Below, piece by piece: positions 15,767 through 23,210 of a DNA stretch of 30,296 bases. Origin of the DNA: JASHVB01 sp049522565 (lineage in GTDB: Bacteria > Pseudomonadota > Alphaproteobacteria > Acetobacterales > Acetobacteraceae). The DNA lies in NCBI GenBank assembly GCA_049522565.1, contig JBEKNT010000021.1, positions 1 to 30,296 on the forward strand. Direction: 5' to 3'. The translations under genes were made by a program, and so were the position numbers. The notes under the pieces were generated by a model. That model ran no database searches. It was given only the letters and a program-made list of their open reading frames with translations, and was not told the DNA's origin. Positions within the stretch are counted from its first letter, which is position 1; every line of letters starts with the position of its first letter.

Positions 15767-17446
15767 CTACGCGGTGCACCCCTCGTCGCGCAGTAGTTCG
15801 GTCACTGCCGTCGTCGGCACATCGGCCGCGGTGAACGTCTGGCCGATCCCGCGCGCCAGCACGAAGTTCAGTGCCCCGTCTTGCACTTTCTTGTCGCGCC
15901 GCATGTGCCCGATCAGCGTCGCAGCCGAGAACCGCCGGTTCAGCATCGACAACTCCGCCGGCAATCCCACCGCGGCGACGTGCGACACCACCCGCTCGGC
16001 ATCCTCGCGCGAACAATGCCCCAGCCGTGCCGAGAGCTTGAACGCCAACCCCATGCCGACCGCGACCCCTTCGCCATGCAGCAACCCGCCGTCGTAGCCG
16101 TATTCCGCCTCCAGCGCATGGCCGAAGGTGTGGCCGAGATTCAACAGCGCCCGCCCGTCATTGGGTTTTTCCTCGCGCTCGTCATCACCGACAACGCCCG
16201 CCTTGAACGCGCAGGCGCGCTTCACCGCCTCGGCCTGCGCGTCGCGATCGCCGCCGACCACGCCGGCGCCATGCCGTTCACACCAGGCGAAGAATGCCGC
16301 GTCACCGATCAGGCCCGCCTTGGCGATCTCCGCATATCCGGCACGCAGTTCCCGCAGCGGCAGCGTCCCCAGCGTGGCGGTATCGGCCAGCACCATGCGC
16401 GGCTGGTAGAATGCGCCGATCAGGTTCTTGCCTTGCGGTGCGTTCACCGCCGTCTTGCCGCCGACCGATGAATCCACTTGCGCCAGCAGCGTGGTGGGAA
16501 TCTGCACGAACGGCACGCCGCGGAGAACCGTCGCCGCCGCAAACCCCGCGAGGTCGCCCACCACCCCGCCGCCCAGCGCGATGACCGTGGTGCGCCGCTC
16601 GACCCGCGCCTCCAGCAACTGGTTCATCACGGACAGGTAGGATTGCAGGCTCTTCGACGTCTCGCCGACCGGCACGACGATCTGTTGCGTGGCGATGCCG
16701 GTCGCGGCAAGCCCGCGTTGCAGCGTGGGCAGATGCAGCTCCGCCACCGTCGCATCCGTCACGATCACGGCGCGCTTCTGCGGCAGCACCGGTGCCAGCA
16801 ACGCACCGGCACGCGACAGCAGGTCGTCGCCGATCACCACGTCGTAGCTGGTCGACGGCAGCACCACCGAAAGCCGCCGCGGCGGCTGCCACGCCAGCAG
16901 CGCGTCCAGCACTTGCGACGTGGTGCTGTCGGGACTCTCGTCGCCGCAATCGACGATGACGTCGGCCTCGGCATAGATCGGGTAACGCTGGTCGATCAGG
17001 CGTTGCAGGATGTCGGTCGGATCGCCGTCCGCCAGCAACGGCCGATGGTCGCGGCCGGACACCCGGCGCACCAGCGTGTGCAGCGGACAGCGCAGCCAGA
17101 CCGACACCGCGTCGGCCCGCGCGGCAGCGCGGGTCTCCGGGTCCATGAACGCCCCGCCGCCGAATGCCAGCACCAGCGGATCGCCGGCCAGCAGGCGGCG
17201 GATCACGCGCCGTTCGCCGTCGCGGAAGGCGCGCTCGCCGTAGCGCGAGAACAGTTCGGGGACGGTGCAGCCGGCGGCCAGCTCGATCTCGGCGTCCGCG
17301 TCGCGGAACGGCAACCCGAGTCGCGCGGCGAGGCGGCGACCGATCGAGGTCTTGCCGGCGCCCATCAGCCCGACCAGCACGATGCTGCGCCCGGCCACGG
17401 TTTCCGGCAGGGAAACGCCTTCCTTGAGTGCGGTGTTGCGTGTCAT
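15767..17446 (-). CDS. aroKB: bifunctional shikimate kinase/3-dehydroquinate synthase
   Basis: A single 559-residue frame that fuses two shikimate-pathway enzymes. Residues about 15-185 are shikimate kinase: Walker A G-L-M-G-A-G-K-T-S, the shikimate-binding D-A-D-A-E-I-E, G-G-G-A-F, and the lid R-P-L-L-A. Residues about 195-559 are 3-dehydroquinate synthase: NAD-binding G-G-G-V-V-G-D-L-A-G-F, active-site G-K-N-L-I-G-A-F, and the zinc ligands E, H and H in the G-Y-A-E, N-L-G-H-T-F-G-H-A-L-E and H-G-E-G-V-A segments. In many relatives these are adjacent separate genes; here they are joined without an intervening stop. The ATG at 17446 has no strong ribosome binding site. The longer open frame upstream overlaps divergent genes and is not coding. 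It is divergent from the 47-residue peptide gene and xerD. Confidence 0.93.
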   Translation of the reverse strand: MTRNTALKEGVSLPETVAGRSIVLVGLMGAGKTSIGRRLAARLGLPFRDADAEIELAAGCTVPELFSRYGERAFRDGERRVIRRLLAGDPLVLAFGGGAFMDPETRAAARADAVSVWLRCPLHTLVRRVSGRDHRPLLADGDPTDILQRLIDQRYPIYAEADVIVDCGDESPDSTTSQVLDALLAWQPPRRLSVVLPSTSYDVVIGDDLLSRAGALLAPVLPQKRAVIVTDATVAELHLPTLQRGLAATGIATQQIVVPVGETSKSLQSYLSVMNQLLEARVERRTTVIALGGGVVGDLAGFAAATVLRGVPFVQIPTTLLAQVDSSVGGKTAVNAPQGKNLIGAFYQPRMVLADTATLGTLPLRELRAGYAEIAKAGLIGDAAFFAWCERHGAGVVGGDRDAQAEAVKRACAFKAGVVGDDEREEKPNDGRALLNLGHTFGHALEAEYGYDGGLLHGEGVAVGMGLAFKLSARLGHCSREDAERVVSHVAAVGLPAELSMLNRRFSAATLIGHMRRDKKVQDGALNFVLARGIGQTFTAADVPTTAVTELLRDEGCTA

Positions 17447-17526
17447 GGCGGGCGAGGCTAGCACAGCGCCACGCGGGCAGCCATGACGGCGGCTTGTGCA
17501 ACGAAAGAGGAGCGTTGGCAGCGTCC

Positions 17527-17670
17527 ATGATCCGCGTGTTCCTGTTCGTCCTGGCGCTCGGTGTGGTGTTGCTGGCTGGCGGCGTGGTGTATCTCGGGCT
17601 GTTCCCGCCGAACCCGGCGCCGCACGCGGTGGAAAAGACGCTGCCGAACGACAAGTTCCAGAGCCACTGA
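17527..17670 (+). CDS. small single-pass membrane protein, 47 residues
   Basis: A 47-residue peptide with one N-terminal transmembrane helix (I-R-V-F-L-F-V-L-A-L-G-V-V-L-L-A) followed by a short proline-rich tail, P-P-N-P-A-P-H-A-V-E-K-T-L-P-N. I recall similar tiny proteins upstream of xerD in other alphaproteobacteria, so it is probably a real conserved gene. AGGAG lies near 17507, 14 bases from the ATG; a TTG at 17515 would extend the protein by four residues but is too close to it. Its stop codon abuts the xerD start, so the two are coupled. The function is unknown. Confidence 0.7.
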   Translation: MIRVFLFVLALGVVLLAGGVVYLGLFPPNPAPHAVEKTLPNDKFQSH

Positions 17671-18549
17671 ATGGATCGTCACGTCGAGGCGTTCCTGGAG
17701 ATGTTGGCCGCCGAGCGCGGCGCGGCACGCAACACGCTGGCGGCGTACGTAGCCGACCTGACGGATTTTGCCGCCTTTGCCGGCGCGCGCGGGCAAGCGG
17801 TGGCCGGCGCGGATGCCGCGACGCTGCAAGCCTATATGGCCGGCCTGTGCAAGGCCGGGCTGTCGCCGCGCACCGCCGCGCGGCGACTGTCGGCGCTACG
17901 GCAGTTCCACCGCTTTCTATTGCGTGAAACCCTGCGTTCGGACGATCCGACCTCCTCGCTCGACACGCCGCGCCTGCCACGGTCGCTGCCGAAATACCTG
18001 AGCGAGCAGGAGGTGGACGCGTTGCTGGCCGCGGCCGGCACGCGTGCCGGGCGGCCGGGAGCGATCGCACGAGCTGCGCTGGAAATCCTCTATGCCAGCG
18101 GGATGCGGGTGTCGGAGTTGCTGTCGCTGCCGCGCAGCGCGCTCGCCGGGGATGCGGCACTGCTGCTGATCCGCGGCAAAGGGGGCAGAGAGCGCATCGT
18201 GCCGCTCACCGAGTCGGCGAAACACGCTGCGGCCGCGCTGGTGGAAGCGACCGGCAAGGAGGGGCGCTGGCTGTTCCCTGGCCGCGACAATCGCCGAGCG
18301 ATGACGCGGCAGGGCTTCTTCCTGCTGCTCAAGCAGGTGGCGCTGGCGGCCGGGTTGGACCCTGCTCGGGTATCGCCGCATGTGCTGAGGCATTCGTTCG
18401 CCTCGCATCTGCTGGCGCGCGGCGCGGATTTGCGCAGTTTGCAGACGCTGTTGGGACATGCGGATATCGCGACGACGCAGATCTACACGCATGTGCTGGC
18501 GGAACGGCTGCAACGGCTGGTGGAGGCGCACCACCCGCTGGCAAGGTAG
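17671..18549 (+). CDS. xerD: site-specific tyrosine recombinase XerD
   Basis: A 292-residue tyrosine recombinase that with XerC resolves chromosome dimers at dif before division. The N-terminal SAM-like DNA-binding domain (1-95) includes Y-V-A-D-L-T-D-F. The catalytic domain carries all active-site residues: Arg in S-G-M-R-V-S-E-L, Lys in G-K-G-G-R-E-R, His/Arg in H-V-L-R-H-S-F-A-S-H, His in L-L-G-H-A-D-I, and the Tyr nucleophile in I-Y-T-H-V. The length and divergent position beside the aroKB gene are the usual chromosomal arrangement in alphaproteobacteria, which argues against a phage integrase. A palindromic repeat follows the stop. Confidence 0.95.
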   Translation: MDRHVEAFLEMLAAERGAARNTLAAYVADLTDFAAFAGARGQAVAGADAATLQAYMAGLCKAGLSPRTAARRLSALRQFHRFLLRETLRSDDPTSSLDTPRLPRSLPKYLSEQEVDALLAAAGTRAGRPGAIARAALEILYASGMRVSELLSLPRSALAGDAALLLIRGKGGRERIVPLTESAKHAAAALVEATGKEGRWLFPGRDNRRAMTRQGFFLLLKQVALAAGLDPARVSPHVLRHSFASHLLARGADLRSLQTLLGHADIATTQIYTHVLAERLQRLVEAHHPLAR

Positions 18550-18554
18550 ACTTG

Positions 18555-18646
18555 CTCTCCCGCGCTTGCGGGAGAGGGTGGGGTGAAGGTGACGCGTGCG
18601 GCAGGATGCACCCTCACCCTACCCTCTCCCGCGAGGGCGGGAGAGG
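18555..18646. repeat. intergenic palindromic repeat downstream of xerD
   Basis: Two hairpins, 18555-18563/18568-18576 (9 bp, 4-base loop) and 18623-18632/18637-18646 (10 bp, 4-base loop), carry the same ctctcccgc/gcgggagag arms. Between them a ggtggggtgaaggtg and a caccctcaccctacc stretch are roughly complementary, so the whole element can fold into one long stem. It belongs to the same group as the elements at 2-110, 4527-4655 and 26501-26650. It may end xerD transcription; there is no U-tract. Confidence 0.75.
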
Positions 18647-18678
18647 CAGTCTGGCGCGGCAACCGGGGGAAAATGAGC

Positions 18679-20217
18679 ATGCGGCCCGAGGACGTCATTG
18701 CCGACAAGCGGCGGCCCTATACCGGCGCCGAATACATGCAAAGCCTGCGCGACGGTCGCGAGGTCTATATCGATGGCGAGCGTGTCGCCGACGTCACCGC
18801 GCATCCGGCGTTTCGTAACTCGGTGCGCTCGATCGCCCGGTTGTACGACGCGCTGCATGACCCCGCGCGTCAGGGCGTGTTGACCTGCCCGACCGACACC
18901 GGATCGGGCGGCTACACCCATCGCTATTTCCGCGTTCCGCGTTCGCGCGCGGACCTGGTCGCCGCGCAGGGCGCCATCGCAGCATGGTCGCGGCTGAGCT
19001 ATGGCTGGATGGGACGCACGCCGGACTACAAGGCGGCGTATACCAACACGCTCGGCGCCAACGCGGAGTATTACGGCCCCTACGCGGGAAATGCGGTCAC
19101 CTGGTACAAGCGGGCGCAGGAGACCGTGCCGTTCATGAACCACGCGATCGTCAATCCTCCGGTGGACCGCCACAAGCCCGCGGAGGACGTGAAGGACGTG
19201 TTCGTCAGCGTGCAGAAGGAGGTGGACGGCGGCATCATCGTGTCCGGCGCTAAGGTGGTCGCCACGTCCGCGGCGATGACGCACTACAACTACATGGGCC
19301 AGAGTTCGAAGACCGCGACGGAAGATTTGGACATGTCGCTGATGTTCATCGTGCCGATCGACGCGCCGGGCCTGAAGCTGTTCTGCCGCACGTCTTATGA
19401 ACGCGCGGCATTGCTGAACGGTTCGCCGTTCGACTATCCGCTGTCGTCGCGGTTCGACGAGAACGACGCGATCTTCGTGCTGGACAAGGTGTTCGTGCCC
19501 TGGGAGGACGTGTTCATCTACCGCGACCCCGCCCGCGTGCTGAGTTTCTATCCGCGGTCGGGTTTCATGAACGGCTTCCTGTTCCAGGGCTGCACGCGCT
19601 TCGCGGTGAAACTGGATTTCATCTGCGGCCTGCTGAGCAAGGCGCTGCGCTGCACCGGCGGCGACGACGCGCGCGGCAACCAGGCACTGCTTGGCGAGGC
19701 GGTGGCGTGGCGCAACCTGTTCTGGTCGCTGTCCAACGCCATGGCGAACAATCCGGACCCCTGGAAGGGCGATGCGGTACTGCCGGAACTGCGCGCCGCC
19801 CTGGCGTACCGGGTGTTCGCGCCGGATTGTTATCCGCGCATCAAGGATATTGTCGAGCGCACGGTGACCTCGGCGCTGATCTATCTGCCGTCGTCAGTGA
19901 AGGATTTTGCCAACCCGGCGATCGAACCTTATCTGCGGCAGTACGTGCGCGGGTCGTACGGGATCGGCTACGAAGAGCGGATCAAGGTGATGAAACTGCT
20001 GTGGGACGCGGTGGGCACCGAGTTCGGCGGCCGGCACGAGCTGTACGAGCGCAACTACGCTGGCGGATGGGAGGATATCCGCTTGCAGACGCTGACCGGC
20101 GCACAGCGCGGCGGGGATATGGCGGCGATGGAGGCGCTGGTGGAGCAATGCATGGCCGATTACGACACGAAGGGATGGACGGGGCAGACGTGGGTTGGGG
20201 CAGAGGATGAGGGGTGA
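18679..20217 (+). CDS. 4-hydroxyphenylacetate 3-monooxygenase (HpaB/PvcC) family flavoprotein
   Basis: A 512-residue two-component flavin-dependent monooxygenase subunit with an acyl-CoA dehydrogenase-like fold. The N-terminal domain (Y-T-G-A-E-Y-M-Q-S-L-R-D-G-R-E-V-Y) and the central strands (G-G-I-I-V-S-G-A-K-V-V-A-T; D-L-D-M-S-L-M-F-I-V-P) are diagnostic, as are V-F-V-P-W-E-D-V-F and the C-terminal helices. These enzymes hydroxylate phenols ortho to the hydroxyl using FADH2 from a separate reductase; no reductase gene (hpaC-like) is in the window. GGGGGA at 18665-18670 suits the ATG at 18679 better than that at 18673. The phenolic substrate is unknown. Transcription probably starts within or after the palindromic repeat upstream. 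Confidence 0.9.
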   Translation: MRPEDVIADKRRPYTGAEYMQSLRDGREVYIDGERVADVTAHPAFRNSVRSIARLYDALHDPARQGVLTCPTDTGSGGYTHRYFRVPRSRADLVAAQGAIAAWSRLSYGWMGRTPDYKAAYTNTLGANAEYYGPYAGNAVTWYKRAQETVPFMNHAIVNPPVDRHKPAEDVKDVFVSVQKEVDGGIIVSGAKVVATSAAMTHYNYMGQSSKTATEDLDMSLMFIVPIDAPGLKLFCRTSYERAALLNGSPFDYPLSSRFDENDAIFVLDKVFVPWEDVFIYRDPARVLSFYPRSGFMNGFLFQGCTRFAVKLDFICGLLSKALRCTGGDDARGNQALLGEAVAWRNLFWSLSNAMANNPDPWKGDAVLPELRAALAYRVFAPDCYPRIKDIVERTVTSALIYLPSSVKDFANPAIEPYLRQYVRGSYGIGYEERIKVMKLLWDAVGTEFGGRHELYERNYAGGWEDIRLQTLTGAQRGGDMAAMEALVEQCMADYDTKGWTGQTWVGAEDEG

Positions 20218-20259
20218 ACGGCGCGGGTACGGGACGATCCGCATGGCGCACCGTCGCTG

Positions 20260-20415
20260 TCAAAATTCGAGATAAACGACGTAGTAGCGGCCGAAAAGGT
20301 GATGGGCACGGTCAGGCACTATCCCTGTTACCGGATAGGCCAGAACCCCAATCAACGCGGACAGGAGAAGCAGTAACGCGACTCCGGTCGTGTTTGACGT
20401 GAACGACTGGATCAC
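20260..20415 (-). pseudogene. membrane protein remnant or very small membrane protein
   Basis: A 51-codon open frame from a GTG at 20415. It encodes a hydrophobic segment (G-V-A-L-L-L-L-L-S-A-L-I-G-V-L-A-Y) and a C-terminal tail with R-Y-Y-V-V-Y-L-E-F. The frame stays open a further 10 codons upstream (L-G-A-R-F-S-L-G before the GTG), with no ATG. GGAGG lies at about 20450 on this strand but no in-frame start follows it. The rest of the 20218-20546 gap shows no other gene. It is either the 3' end of a decayed gene or a genuine small protein with a GTG start. Confidence 0.35.
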
Positions 20416-20546
20416 GCCGAGGCTGAACCGGGCGCCAAGCGCTACACCTCCAGGTCAAACCAGGTACCGATCATCGGTCATAGAGCAACACGCAAACTCC
20501 TGCTCACACCTTACACGGCTGCTGGCGTCGCGGCTGCCACGCTAAT

Positions 20547-20903
20547 TCACGCTGCCTTCTGCGTATCCAACGTGAAATCCAGGCGGATCACGTCATAAGG
20601 CAGAATCATCTTCCCTTCCGGCGTCTTGTCGATCACCCCAGACAGATGCAGCGCGCGCACGTCGCTATGGACCGCCCGCACGTCGCGGCCAACACGGCGT
20701 GCGATCTCACGGATGGCAAGCGGCCCTTGCCCGGCCGTCGCTCGCAGGATCGCCCAGCGCTTCGCGTTGAGCAGTTGCCAGGCGCCCTCCAGGCTTTCGA
20801 AGTCGAGCCGCGTCGCGGCTTCCGGCTTGCCGGTCTTCCATGCGCACACGATATCCGCGCGCCGCTGCGCCGCCGGCTGGTTACCGATGATGAGGGTGTT
20901 TAT
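20547..20903 (-). CDS. HTH DNA-binding protein, HVO_A0114/TumA-like antitoxin type, start codon ATA
   Basis: A small winged-helix protein. The recognisable core L-N-A-K-R-W-A-I-L-R-A is followed by G-P-L-A-I-R-E-I-A-R-R-V-G-R-D-V-R-A-V-H-S-D-V, an HTH, and a beta-hairpin wing (I-D-K-T-P-E-G-K-M-I-L-P-Y-D). I associate this family with antitoxins. The first standard start is GTG at 20849 (100 residues), but the frame is open and family-like for 18 codons upstream (N-T-L-I-I-G). It begins at an ATA at 20903-20901 overlapping the vapC stop, where a coupled ATGA would be expected. The gene may be weakly translated from ATA or GTG, or be decaying. Coordinates given include the ATA start. Confidence 0.65.
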   Translation of the reverse strand: MNTLIIGNQPAAQRRADIVCAWKTGKPEAATRLDFESLEGAWQLLNAKRWAILRATAGQGPLAIREIARRVGRDVRAVHSDVRALHLSGVIDKTPEGKMILPYDVIRLDFTLDTQKAA

Positions 20904-21316
20904 CCGCCTCCCAACAGGCGCATGCCGAGACTGGCGCCCGCGGCGCGCATGTCGTCATCGAGCGTGGCAAGCGGCAGTGCGCGCCGTTGTGCCAGCTCGA
21001 CATAGGCCGCGTCATACAGGGTAAGCCGGAAGCGGTCCGCGAGACTCAGCGTTTCGCTCCATGCCCGCGCATCCGTTTGCTGGTCCGTCGTGATATCCAG
21101 CAGCGCCAGATCGGCAAGGGCAGCGCGGCGATACTCCGCATCGATGCGGCCCCGGCGGACCGCGACGGTCAGACTGTTGGCAACCTCCAGGCGCCACAGG
21201 GTGGGCACGACCGCGCCGGCCTCGGCAACCTGATCGAACACCGCACGGATCGCATCCGTCGTCTCGTCGCTATAGATCCAGGCCAGCGTGACCGAGCTAT
21301 CAAGGACCAGACTCAC
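20900..21316 (-). CDS. vapC: VapC-like PIN-domain toxin
   Basis: A 138-residue PIN-domain ribonuclease, the toxin of a type II toxin-antitoxin module. The four acidic positions are in order: D6 (V-L-D-S-S-V), E44 (W-R-L-E-V-A-N), D102 (Y-D-A-A-Y-V-E-L-A) and D120 (L-A-T-L-D-D-D), so the active site looks intact. It would cleave a tRNA or rRNA when the antitoxin is degraded. Its ATG overlaps the antitoxin stop by four bases (ATGA), so translation is coupled. Its stop TAA overlaps the altered start of the HTH gene downstream. The target RNA is unknown. Confidence 0.9.
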   Translation of the reverse strand: MSLVLDSSVTLAWIYSDETTDAIRAVFDQVAEAGAVVPTLWRLEVANSLTVAVRRGRIDAEYRRAALADLALLDITTDQQTDARAWSETLSLADRFRLTLYDAAYVELAQRRALPLATLDDDMRAAGASLGMRLLGGG

Positions 21317-21564
21317 GGTCGCCCTTCATCCCGGTAGGCTTTCCATTCGGACCAGTTGAAGCGACCAAGCTTGCGTTGCTCTGCACGTTCACGGATGCGT
21401 CGGACGGCGGCGCGGGCTTCCTCTCGACTGACATGCGGCCGGGGGGGCACCAGGCGCGCCACGTCCTTGCCGTGACGGGTAATGGTAATCTCTTCCCCCT
21501 GCTCGACGAGGTCGAGCAAATGGCCAAGCTTGTTCTTCGCCTCGAAGGCGCCGAATTCCCGCAT
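21313..21564 (-). CDS. Phd/YefM-type antitoxin
   Basis: An 83-residue antitoxin of the prevent-host-death family. The N-terminal DNA-binding fold has the typical F-E-A-K-N-K-L-G-H-L-L-D-L-V-E-Q-G-E-E-I-T-I-T-R-H-G pattern, with K-D-V-A-R-L-V-P closing it. The C-terminal part (about 45-83) is a charged helix, R-E-E-A-R-A-A-V-R-R-I-R-E-R, that should wrap round the toxin. It neutralises the adjacent PIN toxin and represses its own promoter with it. An inverted repeat, TAAGCT-N10-AGCTTA, lies 14 bp upstream of the ATG and could be the operator. Confidence 0.9.
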   Translation of the reverse strand: MREFGAFEAKNKLGHLLDLVEQGEEITITRHGKDVARLVPPRPHVSREEARAAVRRIRERAEQRKLGRFNWSEWKAYRDEGRP

Positions 21565-21578
21565 GGGAGTTCCCCAAC

Positions 21579-21600
21579 TAAGCTAGCTCAGGCCAGCTTA
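21579..21600 (-). promoter_or_regulatory. candidate autoregulatory operator of the toxin-antitoxin module
   Basis: The palindrome TAAGCT-N10-AGCTTA is centred about 25 bp upstream of the antitoxin ATG, in an AT-richer stretch. Phd-type antitoxins commonly bind such short palindromes at their own promoter. This is inferred from position and symmetry only. Confidence 0.35.
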
Positions 21601-21784
21601 ATACGACGCGTTCGGTCTGTCTATGTACCGCTGGCGCGGTGTCAGCCCTGGCCGTCTGCTCCCCTCGGGCGACGCATTCGCCAGCCCGGCAATCCGGTCG
21701 TATCCGGGGCGGCATATGTGCGGGACACGCGGTTCAGCATGGAAATCCGACCCGCGCACTGCCTTCGACGACCCGTCCCCTGTC

Positions 21785-22495
21785 CTACCCCAACCCGAAA
21801 TACGCCCGGCGCAACGCGTCGTCCGCATGCAACGCTGCGACCGTGCCCTGAAATCCGATCCGCCCGCCTTCCAGAGTAAAAACCCGATCGGCAAGATCCA
21901 GGAATGCAACATTCTGTTCCGCGATCAGCAGCGACAGCCCGCTGGTGCGGAACCGCCCCAGCACCTCGATCACCTGCTGCACCAGCAGCGGCGCCAGGCC
22001 GGCGGAAGGCTCGTCCATCACCAGCACGCGCGGACCGGCCGCCAGCGCCTTGGCGATCCCCAGCATTTTGCGCTGACCGCCGGACAGGGCGCCCGCCAGG
22101 ACGCGCTTGCGTTCCGCCAGGTCGGGGAACGCGCCATACAATTCCTGCATGCGCGGACGCAACACCGCGGGGGCAACGAACTGGCCGCCGATGCGGATGT
22201 TCTCCTCGATGGTGAGGCCCGGGAACACGCCGAGTTCAGACATATACGCCATGCCGCGCCGCACCCGGTGATCGGTGCGCAGCCGGGTGATATCCTCGGC
22301 GCCGAGGCGCACCGTGCCGGCCCATGCCGGCATCAAACCCAACAGCACCTTCAGCAGCGTCGTCTTGCCGGCACCGTTGGCACCCAGCAGCACGACGGTT
22401 TCGCGCTCGGCAACATCCAGCCCGGCGCCCCACAGCACCTGCACCTTGCCGTAGCCGGCGGTGATTCCACGCGCCTGCAACAGAGGCTCAGCCAT
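21785..22495 (-). CDS. livF: branched-chain amino acid-type ABC transporter ATPase LivF
   Basis: A 236-residue ABC ATPase of the LivF subfamily. Walker A is G-A-N-G-A-G-K-T-T (38-46), the signature L-S-G-G-Q is at 137-141, and Walker B V-L-V-M-D-E-P at 157-163 is followed by S-A-G-L-A-P. It works with the LivG-like protein on the cytoplasmic face to drive uptake of branched-chain amino acids or a similar ligand (amides, urea and aromatic acids are also carried by this family). It is the last gene of a five-gene operon and overlaps the livG end by eight bases, so translation is coupled. No gene is recognised in the 183 bp (21601-21784) between its stop and the toxin-antitoxin operator. Confidence 0.93.
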   Translation of the reverse strand: MAEPLLQARGITAGYGKVQVLWGAGLDVAERETVVLLGANGAGKTTLLKVLLGLMPAWAGTVRLGAEDITRLRTDHRVRRGMAYMSELGVFPGLTIEENIRIGGQFVAPAVLRPRMQELYGAFPDLAERKRVLAGALSGGQRKMLGIAKALAAGPRVLVMDEPSAGLAPLLVQQVIEVLGRFRTSGLSLLIAEQNVAFLDLADRVFTLEGGRIGFQGTVAALHADDALRRAYFGLG

Positions 22496-23210
22496 GCGCG
22501 CCCCCCAGGAAGACGCGGATTACATCCGGGTCCTGCGTCGCCGCGCGCAGTGTGCCTTCGAAAATCTCCCGGCCGGCATTCATCACGATGACCCGGTCGG
22601 TGACCTGGTCGATGAAGCCCATCAAATGCTCCACCACCAGCAGCGCCATCCCGTTCTGCGCCAGGGCGCGCAACCGAGTCGCCATGCGCCCGAGTTCGGC
22701 GGGGTTCAGGCCGGCAGCCAGTTCGTCCACCAGCAGCAGCCGCGGCGCAGTCGCCAGCGCGCGCGCCAGATCGAGAGTCTTCTGTTGCGCACTGTTGAGA
22801 TCGCCGGCCGGCCGATCCGCCAATCCATCCAGCTCCAGCGAGGCGAGCAACCCCGGCACATCGACCGGGGCGCGGTCGCCATGGCCATAGGTTGCGGCGA
22901 CTGCCACGTTCTCGCGCACCGTCAGCGACAGGAACGGTTTCGGTGATTGGTAGGTCCGGTTGATCCCGCGTCGCGCGAGCAAATACGACGGCCGGCCGCC
23001 GATCGATACACCGTCGAACACGACGCGTCCCTCGTCCGGCGGGTACAGGCCGGAGATCACGTTGATGCAGGTGGTCTTGCCGGAGCCGTTCGGGCCGACC
23101 AGGCCAAGCACCTCGCCCGGCGCCAGATACAAACTCACCCCGTCCAGCGCTCGGAACCCGCCGAACCGCTTCATCACCTGTTCGACGCGCAGCAGCGGTT
23201 CAGGGGACAC
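22488..23210 (-). CDS. livG: branched-chain amino acid-type ABC transporter ATPase LivG
   Basis: A 240-residue ABC ATPase of the LivG subfamily. Walker A is G-P-N-G-S-G-K-T-T (39-47) and Walker B L-L-L-V-D-E is at 158-163. The following A-A-G-L-N-P and a C-terminal V-V-E-H-L-M (H-loop) with the LivG-type tail are present. The ABC signature is degenerate, L-N-S-A-Q at 138-142, where L-S-G-G-Q or L-x-Y-G-Q is usual. Its partner LivF keeps a canonical signature, so one of the two ATP sites may be weakened. Its start overlaps the end of the permease gene by 11 bases. Confidence 0.92.
   Translation of the reverse strand: MSPEPLLRVEQVMKRFGGFRALDGVSLYLAPGEVLGLVGPNGSGKTTCINVISGLYPPDEGRVVFDGVSIGGRPSYLLARRGINRTYQSPKPFLSLTVRENVAVAATYGHGDRAPVDVPGLLASLELDGLADRPAGDLNSAQQKTLDLARALATAPRLLLVDELAAGLNPAELGRMATRLRALAQNGMALLVVEHLMGFIDQVTDRVIVMNAGREIFEGTLRAATQDPDVIRVFLGGAHG

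Noticed and set aside
17447..18160. N-terminal extension of the aroKB frame for about 238 codons
   Set aside because: It would overlap the divergent 47-residue gene and the first half of xerD; the translation is Arg/Pro/Ala-rich nonsense and kinase homology begins only after the ATG at 17446.
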